From NCBI GenBank assembly GCA_037179385.1, contig CM074179.1:36295905-36359904 (forward strand): 64,000 nt of DNA, read 5' to 3'. Below, piece by piece: positions 11,576-23,600 of this stretch. This DNA is from Holothuria scabra (Eukaryota > Echinodermata > Holothuroidea > Aspidochirotida > Holothuriidae). The position numbers and the translations under genes were made by a program. Under the pieces are notes generated by a model, which worked only from the letters and a program-made list of their open reading frames with translations, was not told the DNA's origin and did no database searches. How positions within the stretch are numbered: position 1 is the stretch's first letter; each line of letters begins with the position of its first letter.

Positions 11576-12318
11576 GTTTCAGTGTAAACAAAAACAATGC
11601 ATTTGGTTTGATGAATCATTCCACAGGAATGGTGAAACTGACGGTTATTTTGCATCGATCAGTTAATAAATAAGCATTCAAATGAAGTGTTCAAATGCAG
11701 AACCTGTTCGAACTAAGTTTGAACCAACCACTATACTAGTAACAGGGAGCAATTTGTTTTGGAAATTTTGATAAGCAGTTTTGCTACTCATTATTCAAAA
11801 TTGATTAGCAATCCCCCAAATGTGATTAGCAACTTTTTATATGGACATTTCCTAGTTGTACAGAAGCTTGTAAAAAATACAGAATCAAAGACTAAGTGGT
11901 AGGTCTTATATTTCAAGTAATGAAACACTATGCATTATGCATCCATATGACCCCTATCACGTATGCAGTATAACTACACTCAGGCAAAAAAGAGGCAATT
12001 CCTGTAAAACAAAAATGCTGTGTAGACAGCAGCACTTGAGGACAAGTTTTATGGGGCATCCTCAGCATTTTTCCCAATGTTTTGCTTTGCTACCTTTCAT
12101 TTGAAAATGTTTGTCAATTCAATGACCAAATAAAGCCATGAAAATAAATTGTCTATGACACTTCAGCAATGTAATTCCCTCATTGGATTGGTTTGTACCC
12201 AGTCCTAGAAAGCCCAACAAAATGCATCCTCTTAATGGCATTCATTGTCCTGCCAAGTGCCATTTTAGAACAGGAGCAGTAGAATGACATATGAAAGCAA
12301 CCAATCAGAGAACAGTGC
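11576..12318. other. Gene-free stretch
   Basis: No gene, RNA or complete element is recognised. It lies just downstream of the polyadenylation signal of the minus-strand terminal exon at 12319-12422. Confidence 0.4.
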
Positions 12319-12422
12319 CATATTTTATTGACATTCATCAGATGCAACCACCCTTAATCCCCCTCATCATCACTGTCCAGATTGTCACTAGGTGGTTCTC
12401 CCTTTTTGCTGATTTCCCTCAC
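12319..12422 (-). CDS. Terminal coding exon with poly(A) signal
   Basis: A clear acceptor (CTAATTTTAG at 12423-12432) is followed by 22 codons in phase 0, VREISKKGEPPSDNLDSDDE ending GD, then TAA at 12354-12356. AATAAA follows at 12324-12329, about 25 nt past the stop. The acidic, serine-rich C-terminal tail is typical of many nuclear and cytosolic proteins, and I cannot name the protein. Upstream exons should lie at higher coordinates, possibly beyond the LINE at 13.4-15.3 kb or past the gap; I could not identify them. Confidence 0.5.
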
Positions 12423-12432
12423 CTAAAATTAG

Positions 12433-13416
12433 GCCACCACTTAGGACCTGTAATGACATACTGACTACCAATTAGTCTACCCACACCCATTTTTTTTATG
12501 AATCAAAGCTCTATCTTCTATAATTGTACAACCAAGCAGAGTAACTGCCAATGTGCATAATCAAGCTCATCCTGTGCCTGTAGGACAGAGATTCACCCCA
12601 AAATGTTCCAAAACATTTCACCCCCTTTTAATGACCTACTGTTATACAGCTATGAAAAAAGAGGTCATCAGGTCCATTAATTTAGTAGCTTTTATAACTT
12701 AAAGGAATATTCTGGCGACACAATTCGTTGACTTTAAAATAAGCAGAAAAATTTCTTCTTCCAGAAGGTGAAAACTGCATTCCAATAGCCTATAGCATTC
12801 GGAAGATACAAATTTTTAAAGTATTGCAATTTTTTGTTGGGATTTGATGCACCATGGGAAATCGGTGATGTCATTGTGGCACATTAATTTGACATTGCAT
12901 TCAATCTATTTTTAATTATGATGCCTCTGCAGGCAATATTAAATAACATTGTTGGTTGTGCCCTACATATGGTAAAGGGTAATGCTAGATCTACTGGGAA
13001 AGATATTCAAACATTGCAACAGTATCAAATTTCAAGGACAAACAGGATGTTCAATAATAAAGAAAAACAAAAGGAATTTGAAGCAATGTGCCCACATTAC
13101 ATAACTTTCTGTGGCTTTGTTGAAAAGCAGAGGTATTTTTTAACAAAAATAACCCATCTTTAAAGTGAGATATCTTGAGTTAGGAAAATCGTGTTGTGAT
13201 AGGGTTTGGAAGGACATGGTGTGGAATATTTTTGTTTTTCTTACAAGTTTTGAGGCTTCAGAATTCCCTTCATAAGTTGTCGACTGCATGTTGAACCTAC
13301 GATCTCCTCATCCGTGTCCCTTAAAATTTGACTCCAGGATTGGATCTGGATCTGGAAAAATACTGCACAACACTCCTGGTGGAGTCAAACGTGCAGGGTT
13401 GAGTGTGCGTATGTAG
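12433..13416. other. Gene-free stretch next to LINE
   Basis: This probably contains intron of the minus-strand gene ending at 12319 and the 3' untranslated end of the LINE that starts at 13417. The open frame at 12918-13163 (plus) has no recognisable domain and unsupported ends. Confidence 0.35.
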
Positions 13417-15265
13417 TTAGTCGTCCTGTCTGAGGATCCTCAAGGCTGCGCTCTTGAATTGCTTGGGGTCCTCGAGATCTATAATGTTTTGGGGGAGTAG
13501 GTTCCAGTCTCTGACGGTCCGAGGAAAGAAACTGTATTTGTAGCAGTCCTTATTGGTTGGTATATTTGTAAAGCTATTAGAATGGTGATGCCTGGAGGGC
13601 CGCCGGACCGGTTGTAGGTTGTTGATTGGCAAGGCTAGGAGGCCCAATCTGGCTTTGTGAAGAATTGCTAGCCTGTTGGCAGTACGCCTGTTTTTGAGAC
13701 TATCCCACCCTAGGTCATTTAGCATTTCAGTCACACTACTATGGGGGGAATAGTCATTATAAACAAACCTAGCAGCCCTACGTTGAATTTGCTCAACCTT
13801 ATTGGATAGGGAAGTGGTGTAGGGATCCCAAACAGAAGATGAATACTCCAATAAAGGCCTAACAAGTGTGAGATAGGCATTAGCTTTGACACTCCTAGGG
13901 CAGGAGTATAAATTTCTTTTAATAAAAGCCAAAGACCTATTTGCCGACGAAGTGATACGATTAATATGTCTATTCCAGGTAAGGGTATTAGAGATGTCAA
14001 CTCCCAGATAAGTGTGGCAATCGGCAAACTCCAGGATATCGTTATCTAGAGTATAATTAAAAAACTTGGGTTTTCTTGAGTGAGTTATCCTCATAGAAAA
14101 GCACTTCTTGGTATTAAAGTGCATTTGCCATTTATTTTGCCACTCAGAGAGGGTGTTTAGATCATTTTGGAGTTGAACCTGGTCAAGATTATTCTTTATC
14201 TGTCTATAAATTACACAGTCGTCAGCAAAAAGTCTTACTTCAGAAGAGATATTATCGGGCAGGTCATTAATATAAACTAAAAACAACAGGGGACCCAAGA
14301 CTGTACCTTGGGGAACACCAGAGATAACGTCCACCCAATCAGAAAAATCACCACTCACTGCGACTCTCTGCTTCCGGGACTTAAGAAAATTAGCAATCCA
14401 GTTAAGGGTGTTGCCTCTAATACCATAGTTTTGTAATTTACAAAGCAGACGGTTATGAGGAACCGTATCAAAAGCCTTAGAAAAATCCATGATAATCATG
14501 TCAGTCTGGGATCTAAGATCTAGAGACTGCACTAGGTCATTGGTTGTTAAGATCAATTGAGATTCACAAGAATGGCGTTGTCTGAAGCCATGTTGCCTGT
14601 TTGTGATAACTAAGTGGTTATCAAAGTGATGCATAATATGAGAATGTATAATGTGTTCCAGGACCTTGCAACAAATCGAGGTAAGAGAGACCGGCCTATA
14701 GTTTGAGGCTAGGGAACGGTCACCTTTTTAAAGATAGGACTAACATTGGCACATAACCAAGAGGGAGGTAAATGACCAGTGTCCAGTGATTTTTGAAAAA
14801 TGGAGCAGAGGGCAGGAGCAACCTCCTCAGCGGCCAATTTCAGAACATGAGCCGGTATACCGTCAGGACCTGAAGCTTTGTTTGGGTTCAACTCCTTGAG
14901 CAACTTCACAACACCATCTAAGGATATCTCAATATCAGACATGGTGGGTATGGTGTTCGCTTCAACTGGAGGTAAGGTGACATTCTCACGGGTGAAAACC
15001 TTTTGGAACTGCTCATTTAAGATGTTAGCCTTCTGCATGTTGTCCGAGACCAATATCCCATCAGATTTCAGGGAAGGGATACCAACACTATCACATCTAA
15101 GGTTTTTAATAAAGGACCAGAAACGTTTAGGTGAATCAGTACAAACTGTGTTGACATAATTTCTGTAAGCGGCTCTTGTTGTTTTGTGAGTCGCTTTACG
15201 TTGGGTTTTGAAGTTTTCAAAAGAGGATGGAGTTCGCGTCTTACGCCATGTGTTATAAGCCCTAC
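13417..15265 (-). pseudogene. 5'-truncated CR1/Jockey-type LINE, reverse transcriptase
   Basis: The ORF2 remnant of a non-LTR retrotransposon. From the 5' side it reads PKRFWSFIKNL, then the finger region NKASGPDGIPAHVLK, then NYRPVSLTS. Next come HGFRQRHSCESQL, MDFSKAFDTVPH, SGVPQGTVLGPLLFLVYIND and the catalytic FADD box (about 14230), followed by the thumb and C-terminal region to a stop at 13417. The endonuclease domain is missing, so the copy is 5'-truncated near 15265. One frameshift in an A-run at about 14722 (FKK to KGDRS) separates the 405-codon part from the upstream part. Apart from that break the frame is well kept, so the insertion is fairly young. The clade (CR1 versus Jockey) is judged by motif style only. 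Confidence 0.88.
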
Positions 15266-15719
15266 TGCACTACTGTAGTACATTCTACTGTAAAGCTATT
15301 TCCTTCTCAGGGTAGCCACCCTAAAATGTAACGCTGATAGGCATACAAAATTATCTAGATGACATTCATTTCATTAAATGGTTTCAGAGCATGTGTAAAA
15401 TACTCAAACTAAGCCCTGTCTAATACTTTTAAAAACTTTACTTCAGCAATTTCCTTGTACGATATGTTTTCCTTCAGAGTTGCTTGCTTTGGCTCCTGTG
15501 CTATCCTAACAAGGTTTTACATTAAGATTTCTGAGCCTAGCTTAGTCTCGAGGGCAAACTTAGGTTCAGTGATCGGCAGTTGCCGTTTTGGAATGCAGTG
15601 TGGCTTGGCGCTAAGAGTCTTTGCATGCAGTAGAGCCGTACAGCACGGAATCGTGAGTTTATGCAACGTAAACAAAAACATGAAATATTTATGCAGTGAT
15701 CTATAATTTGAAACCATGT

Positions 15720-15819
15720 NNNNNNNNNNNNNNNNNNNNNNNNNNNNNNNNNNNNNNNNNNNNNNNNNNNNNNNNNNNNNNNNNNNNNNNNNNNNNNNNN
15801 NNNNNNNNNNNNNNNNNNN
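15720..15819. other. Assembly gap (100 N)
   Basis: A run of exactly 100 N, the conventional length for a scaffold gap of unknown size. Order and orientation across it depend on scaffolding. Sequence character differs on the two sides: TACTGTA-rich on the left, not on the right. Confidence 0.98.
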
Positions 15820-15994
15820 GTCTCTGATGTACGGTATGGGTTGTACTGCATCATACTGGTAACTGTACTTTGTCCTTAATTCTCTCTTAAATACATTTTT
15901 AGGATCTGTAGAGCAAGCAAGGGTTAGTGATAAAAAATAATGAGGAAGTTTAAGCAACAAATTTTCACATATAAAAGACGAACTAAATATACTC

Positions 15995-16480
15995 AGTGTG
16001 TTGAGATTTCCATTCAAATCCGACATATATTTATCGAGATATCAGCAAATGAAGTTACTAGATGTCTGTCCAATGTGAGATTAAGGGCAGCAGAGGTTAT
16101 ATCACTTCCTTACTTTGACAAGGAATGCTTTGTTTCCATTTCTTTATAGACTATTGACCGTGACGTTAATAGGAATATTACCTCCCATGAGGATTGTAAA
16201 GTTTTTAAAATTCTTATGCCACTTATCTAATGACATTATGATAAAAAGGGACTATTGAGGGAAAAAGAAATACGCTCTAAAGTTAAAAAAAAAAAAAAAA
16301 AAAAAAGACTATCAATTAATGTGGGGATATAATGTCATATCTGCTTTCTTCAAGTTTGTTAAAAGCGTGCCAATTTTACTTGCTCATATCTTGAGAACCA
16401 TTAATTTAGATTCAAATGCAAATTTCACCAAAAATGCTTAGAATAAGTACCTTTCTAATGATCTTTTTTAAAAGATAAAC
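15995..16480 (+). mobile_element. TTAA-ended MITE, truncated copy B
   Basis: This aligns by eye with 24590-25070 and with the complement of 8330-8830. Shared phrases include TTATATCACTTCCT, AATGTGGGGATATAATGTCATAT and TGCTCATATCTTGAGAAC. The left terminus is missing and a poly-A run interrupts it at about 16285-16305. More diverged pieces may lie at 17820-17965 and 18660-18780. Confidence 0.55.
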
Positions 16481-17628
16481 ATGTTCAGGTGACATTCATA
16501 ACTTAAATTGTTCTGAAAATTTTCCGTTTTTTTAAATAAATTATACTTCAGTAAAACAATAGTAAATTAAACCGGAAAAATAAAAGGAACTTACACCGTT
16601 TGCCCTCCAAGAGCGGTTTGGGCACCAAAGACGATGCACTTGGCGTGTTGTTTGATATAACAAACTCAATCGTGAACTTTGTATTTCATCTCCCATTGAT
16701 TACGTAGTAGTGAAAAAATTTCTATACGACCATTGCTGTTAATTTAATTTCGTCCAGATTTCTACTGCTATTCTACCGCTAGCTTTTTGTTTACTGAATC
16801 CAATGGTATTCAGCCATTAGATTTCAATGAACAGCTTTTATTAAAATATTTACCTGTAAACTTAACTGATCTTTCAATAATCATCTGATTGGTCAGTTAA
16901 ATCTTGCCAAAATGTTGGGTACACTCGGATTTTACCCAACCTTAATTTACCTAACAAATATGGGCAGATTTGAGCACTTTGGATTTTGCTCAACGCTTTT
17001 CACCCAACAGTTTTTAGAGTGTAAATTTCCAATGAAGATTTATTGAATAGCCCTTAAGGACTAACTAAGGTGTGAAAACACTCATAAAAAAGATTTACAA
17101 AAGATAGTCACGAAAATGAATCCTCCTCACGATATAAATGACTTGGGTACTTGAACTCCATTTGTACAAAATATTGTACAAATTCAGTTGAGGAATTCAC
17201 TTATTTCGATTAGGAGTACTCGATTTACGTGTGTATTCTATTTTTAATCACAATTGTTTAAATCTTTTTAAGTGCACGGTTTGCTATTTTAAAAATATTT
17301 AAGGTGATTTTTTAACATTGTAAGCGGTCGTTATGTTGTTTGCCCATGGCAGTGCGGTAAAACGGCTTATCGTCTAAAGAAACTTTAAAAACAAACTTTC
17401 AAACTCATAGAAATGAAATTGATAATTAATTGTTGGATCTTTGAAAAATTCTATTCTGCTTTTTGCAATTGTCAAATGAGAACACGTCAATTTCGATGTC
17501 CCTGCAATACAGATTTCCATATTTATTTTATTTTAGGACACGTTATGAAGGGCATTGTCGTATAAACGCAACGTATTTAAAAATGTTTCCCAATATGAAA
17601 CTAAGTAAAACACTGATATTTTACTTAC
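16481..17628. other. Possible 3' region of Ig gene
   Basis: This should hold the last exon or exons of the minus-strand Ig receptor gene, whose last exon found here (17629-17659) ends in phase 1. A donor-like GGTGTAAGT sits near 16595. I could not settle a terminal exon. No independent gene is seen. Confidence 0.3.
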
Positions 17629-17659
17629 CAGATTGAGATTCCAGAATCATCGGAGTGCC
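17629..17659 (-). CDS. Ig receptor: second cytoplasmic exon
   Basis: An acceptor TTATTTTAG precedes 31 nt reading GTPMILESQS plus one base, then donor CTG|GTAAGT. It enters in phase 0, matching the end of the exon at 18890-18939, and leaves in phase 1. The exon is short and supported only by strong splice sites and phase agreement. No tyrosine motif is present in it. Confidence 0.5.
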
Positions 17660-20600
17660 CTAAAATAATTGATAAGGTAAGAAAGAAAATGAAAAAAAAA
17701 ATGAGCAATTTAAATGCTTATTAATATTCTTTGATTCCATGAGATTCCCACGCGTATTAAAAGATCGTAAGGAACAGAAGAGATATTAGCAAAACTGAAG
17801 TCTTCATATGTGAAACAATAAATTTTTCTGTAAAATTTGGTAAAACGTTCATCGAAGTTGGATATACATTTCCCGAGACATCAACAGATACCGTCTGTTT
17901 AAAAGTAAATTGATGACAGGAGACGGTTGATTACTTCCTCACACTAAAAGAGGAATGTTTTGTTTCTTTAAAGGTAAAGAGCTGTCCCCCCAAACTTATT
18001 TTGAAGAAAAAGCTAAAAAACGTAATTTTCATTTTATTTTTCTTCAAAGTATCTTTCATTACATTTTATGACTTTACTATTGCAAATTCAAGGTAAACCA
18101 AGCAGTTATTTCTGGTAAATTTCACATTTGAAGAGAAAAAACATTGGCACATGACTCCCAACAGCCAATCATGAGACTGGACAGTCTACTACACTTCTTC
18201 AATTTGGGGTGACTTTAAATTTGTCTTAGTTACAGTCAGTCCTTGATGTTTACTCTAAAGGTTAATGTGAGTAGTACTTGGAATTGGGAAATGTCACGTT
18301 GTAAACTTATAATACAACTGACGGGCGGCAATCACCAGTAAGTATTTTGGCAATGAAAGTCCTACTCAAAGCTGCAAGAAAATCAGTGACAAGCTTGACG
18401 TATCATATAATTCTTGCAAAAGTTGATTACCACATTGGGTCAATTCTGAATACAAATACATCCCTTTGTTTTTCTTTCATACCAGAATTCATGATTACCC
18501 GTCTGATATCGTTCGTTAACCGCCACCCCCCCCCCCCCCCCCAAAAAAAAAAATACTTTATACAGATGATCACCCTTGATATCACTGACAAAATCGTATT
18601 CTGAGTCCATAAGATTGTTGGGGAGAAAATTGGTTGTAAGATTTAGGCAAAAACAAACGATTGTTCATTAATATGAGGATACTATGTAATATGTGCTCCC
18701 TTCACTCGGTCTGCTTATTTCCTGAGAAATACACATCGATTTCCTATGCAAATTTAACAAGAATGCTTAGAATAAGTATTAGTTCAGCAAGTCGAAACTT
18801 GGTTGACCTTGGTGATTTTTGTAAAACATTTATTACAGAAAATTCAGTATAGTTTCGGTGATTTTTTTTTTCTCATTCAGTATACTCACCTCTCCATGGT
18901 CAAGTATTCTTCTCTGGTTTTTCCTTTTCTTGCGCATCCCTAAATAGAAACAGATAGGATAATACGTGTGCCCGGTTTGCTGAGTTACATATAATTAAGA
19001 GCTACGTACTGTATATCTACAAGCAAAGTTAGGCGAAAATACCTCTTTTAAATGTGAAAACGGATACAGAAAGTTCATGACGACAACTGTTTCTTGGTTA
19101 TACTTAATTGTTAAGGTACTGATATTGAAGATTTTAAATGAACAGCAAAACAACTTAAAACAAATGATGTTCTTTTTCTTGACATAATTAAAGCGAGCAA
19201 AGTATGTACAAAAAACTGTAAGAAATAAAATAAACTATTTACCCCTGGGGACGAAATATATCAACAGTGCGATGATAGCCAGGCATAACAGTATTATGAT
19301 CGTGAGTATCCACAAAACATTCTTGTTAAACGATGTTATTGTTGAGTCGGGTGGTTGAGCTAAATGTAGTTTAGGGCAAGAAAGGAGATAGCAACTGAAT
19401 TATGTTACAGAAACTCGAGCAGAGCGAGGAACAGTTAATGAGGCAATTATACATCCGCCAAAGATAGTCAAAGTAAATTTCCCCCATGTCAAAAGAAAAT
19501 ACAAAACACTGAAAAGTACAAGAAACTTATTTGCGCGCTACCTAATTGCTAAAGGCAATCTTAAATTTTCAAGTACGTCGACTCTTTGTTAAGTTTTTTT
19601 CTCTCTCTCTCCCTCTTTTTTATTCTGTGCAGCCGATCAAAACAATGGATTAGATTACAAAATCTATGAAGTATGCAGTGAAATCTTTCAAGTAAGGGGC
19701 TAAAAAGGCTGCTCCTCCTTTACTCCCACTACATTCGAACAACGGAAAGCCTCTGAAAAAAAAACATAACGGTATTATCAAGGTTGCACGTTTTCACTAC
19801 ACAGAAAACTCCTTAACGCCCTCATTCTTTCGAACATCGGCCAAAAAGGACGAAACATCACAGTTCAAGTTAAAGTTCCATGAGGAGTGAATGAAACGTT
19901 ACACAAATTCCAGGACCATTGGAGCAGTTTATCAAAACATTAATTATCAACTTCACTTCATATTCTTCTTTTAGCGAAAACCTGGAACTGTTTTTACGAA
20001 AGTTGCAAAAATATTTGGACAATGTTTTCAATGCAATATGCCACTTTCAGAAGGGAGGGTGTGCAGGTGTATACATAACGACACCGTCCTTCTGAAGCGG
20101 ACATTGGATGTCCTCCAGTGTTATCTTAACAACATAATTAAGTTACGTACGTATTTAAGAGGTTTATCTGTAAAGTAAGTAGGAGGTGTAAATAACAGAA
20201 GGAAGTAATTTCAAATTGGGAGAACAAAACCATTTCCTCGGATCTTGGCGGTATGCCCGGCCAAAGTATTCACGGTTTACTCACGGCAACTGAAAGTGGC
20301 TCTCCTCTTTTGGTGTGCACAAACGTTATAACATTACGACGTTCCTGTGTCAGTACCCTTACAAAAAAAGGTGCGTCAACCTGTGTCTGCACCATGTGTG
20401 ATCACGCATGTAAAAACAAAGGAAATCACGCGTGTTCTTGGGTGACAAACCTGCGTTTTTGGAACCTTCTACTCACAGGTTTGACACAGGTTTTGCACAC
20501 ATTTCCTTGCCTTTAATATCAAGCCACAGGTTTTGTGGAATAATTCTTTGTTATCCCTAGTTTTTATCACCACACCTTTTGCACATAAAACCTGTGTCAA

Positions 20601-23600
20601 ACCCGTGGCAAACCTGTGTCGAACCTGTGGCAAATGATCAACCTGTGTCAATGTCAAGGGAAACCATAGGTTTTCATGCACAAACCTGTGAAAACCCCTG
20701 GAAAAGACCTGTGAAAACCTGCGAATTTGGAACCAATTGCCACACCTTTTTTGTAAGGGTACTCAAGGTTTTTCCCCAAGAATAACAGTAGTGGTACATA
20801 TCATTTGGTAATTTTCTAAAGTACCGGAGATTGTTTGGCTTTTTTTTTTGTTCCATTTCCCAAAGAAAAATCAATACCACGTTTGCTTGATTCTAACTAA
20901 ACGACTGAGGAATACCCATTTCTGGCTGTCTGGTGTGGCAATTTTCAAATTTTCTGATCGTTCTGCATCGCTTGATAGGATATTTGGCAACTACACTTTG
21001 TTTTCCCTCGAACAAAAAATTTGTATACAGTCTTGCATGTTTTATCTCTACTGTGTTAACTTCCTACCCCAGTACTCTCAAACCCTTCGCGGTAACAAAT
21101 TCTTTTCTGCCTTAGTTGAAAATTATGTCTTTACTTAACAGTAACTTTGAATCAGGGAGGTGTAACTAGAAGGCTAATCACACCTTTCTGTTTGAATTAA
21201 CGCCCTACTATTCAGTTACATACATATAAAGATGGTAACTATCATTGTATTGAATTTTTCCAAGTCAAGACGTATAAAACTCCTTTATTCGACGAAATAT
21301 TGATGTGAATGAATGCTTTTCTCACCACTGTTAAACATCAAATCAACTTTTGTTGATTGGTTGAAAATGTTGCCATTCCTGTGAGTAGTTAGACATTCTA
21401 TTGTAATCCTACTTGGTGATGGTTCTTTCACCTGATATCTTGATTTCAAGACTATATCAAAGACATCGCCGTTGCTGTCAGTTGTCATTTGATGATCACT
21501 TAATGAAATTAACGAAGATTCTTCTTCCAAAACCGTCTTCCACGTCAATTTTATCTTTGGACGAATGCCCTTTACAGAACAAGTTAAATGCCCCATATTC
21601 TGTACTTTTAAAACACAGTTCTGGTGACTAGAACAGCCTTGGACTACGGGTTGAGAAGGGACTGAAGAGTGAAACATCAATAAATCATCAGTTATAAATA
21701 TATACAAAATTCTTTCATCCTTACATTACCACCGGTATGTGATCAATAACTGGTATTTAAAATCTCGAATATGTCTATATGAAGAGTTTTGTTAACGTTC
21801 ATACGTGTTGCATAAAATATGTAATGGCACAGTTCTTCTATAGGCCTATAGATTATCATAAAAGGGGTTGCGTGTACTGATTTAATGTCGATGACTTAGA
21901 ACGGATGCACTTGGAGGATATTACTACATGACAATGCTTATTTAGTCATTTGGAAAGGTTTCCCATTCATTAAGTTCATGAAAAGTTATAAGAAAATGAA
22001 ATTGTTCGTAACTCCGGCAGAAAATTCCATTCCATATGTAAAATTTAACGCAGATAAATATTATTAATGTTTACTTGAAACTCTGTGTATTATCTAAATT
22101 CAAATATTTCAGAAAGATATGCTAAACTAAGATTTTCTTTTCCTATCTGACTTTTGTTATTATATAGCACATATACATTTGCTTAAATTGTACGTATTCA
22201 CCCTAATGGGCAGATATGTTCGGAACAGAGAAGGCGCAATTTTTAGGGGACATGACATGTTAACAAGTTGGAAATACGGGTCAATTTGACCAGATACATT
22301 TGTGACCGACTTACCATATGTTGCCACCTCGAAACGTTTGGTCCCACCAGTTTCATTTTGAGACTCGTAAATGCATGCGTATGAGCCATCGTGATGTGTG
22401 TCCATCGCATTTAGAAGCAATGACCCGTCATCATGAATAATATAGTCTTTCGATTTGACAACAGTGAAACCATTTTCAAGAAGTGCAGCATAAACCAGAA
22501 CCTCAAATATGCCGCCGTCATTTTTCTTCCAAACTATCAAACTAATTTTCTTCTTTGAACAATTTAGTTTAAGGGTTGAATATCTCTCAATATATATGAC
22601 GGAAGGTTTCATGCCCGACTGAGAATATTCAACATTCTCAAGGAAGACAGTCGACTCATTTTTCTGAAGTCCTACCATTTCCGGGATGTTCTCTGCCTTA
22701 CAAATCAACAGACTCAGAAATGAAGAACGTAAAAATACGTCTTTTGTTGTTACTAGAGCCGTTGAAAGTAACCCATTTTGCGAAACTATAGACGATTTGA
22801 ATGATATTTGTAAGTCCCCTGACAACGTCCTTGCAACCCACTTAAGTTTAACAGCCGGTCGAGAATTTGAAATTTTGCACAAAACTGTTGAGCCATTTTT
22901 AAATTTAGAAAAACACATGGTTTCATTCCGACACACGTTAATAACAGGAAAAGAAGTTGATGGATTTACTGTAAACAAAAAGGGAAAAGTTGCGGAAAGA
23001 GGTATCAATTGAAAGTATTTGCTGGAAATAGCTTCTTTTCCCCTTTTCATATTGACATCAGAATACGACAACATTTTGGCATTTTCCAGTATTTACCTGA
23101 GTATATTGCTAAATCTTAAATTTATGAAAGTATTTGAGAAATATTTTAGTTTTTCAGTGCCGTTTTCTTATCTACAATCTCTAACATTATAGTTTATAAA
23201 TGCAGAAAAGAGTATATTTCCATCTGAGCAGTTTTACTGTAAATGAAGCCTTATAATTAAAAAAAAAAAGTTTCAGCGGACATGAACGATATCACCATAA
23301 ATCCAATTATTAATGAGGTGAACCTTGAGTTTATCCATCAAATAAGCTGAACGCGTTTTATATGCCTTACGTTTGTATAACTGAAAGAAGCTTACCAACA
23401 ACTACAACTTCAACTGTGATACTGATCAGATCATTCCCTTTAGATGAAAACACCAATGCAGTAAAATTTGTATGATGACTGAAGGTTACGTTGTTGATAA
23501 TCAGTGACCCGTCCATACGAATATCAAATTCCCCAGTGGAGTATCCATGGCCTATCTTTTGACCATCAACCAGACGTACGAGCGGTGTTTCTTTAGCCAA

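Noticed and set aside
15517..16026. Minus-strand open frames running through the N gap
   Set aside because: The frames contain more than 30 unknown residues from the 100 N; they only look open because the gap has no stops.
16590..16680. Possible last exon of the Ig gene reading KCIVFGAQTALGGQTV to a stop
   Set aside because: It has no credible acceptor in the right phase, and a TGA lies just upstream in that frame.
22686..23012. Plus-strand open frame of 108 codons
   Set aside because: It is the antisense shadow of the Ig2-Ig3 exon.
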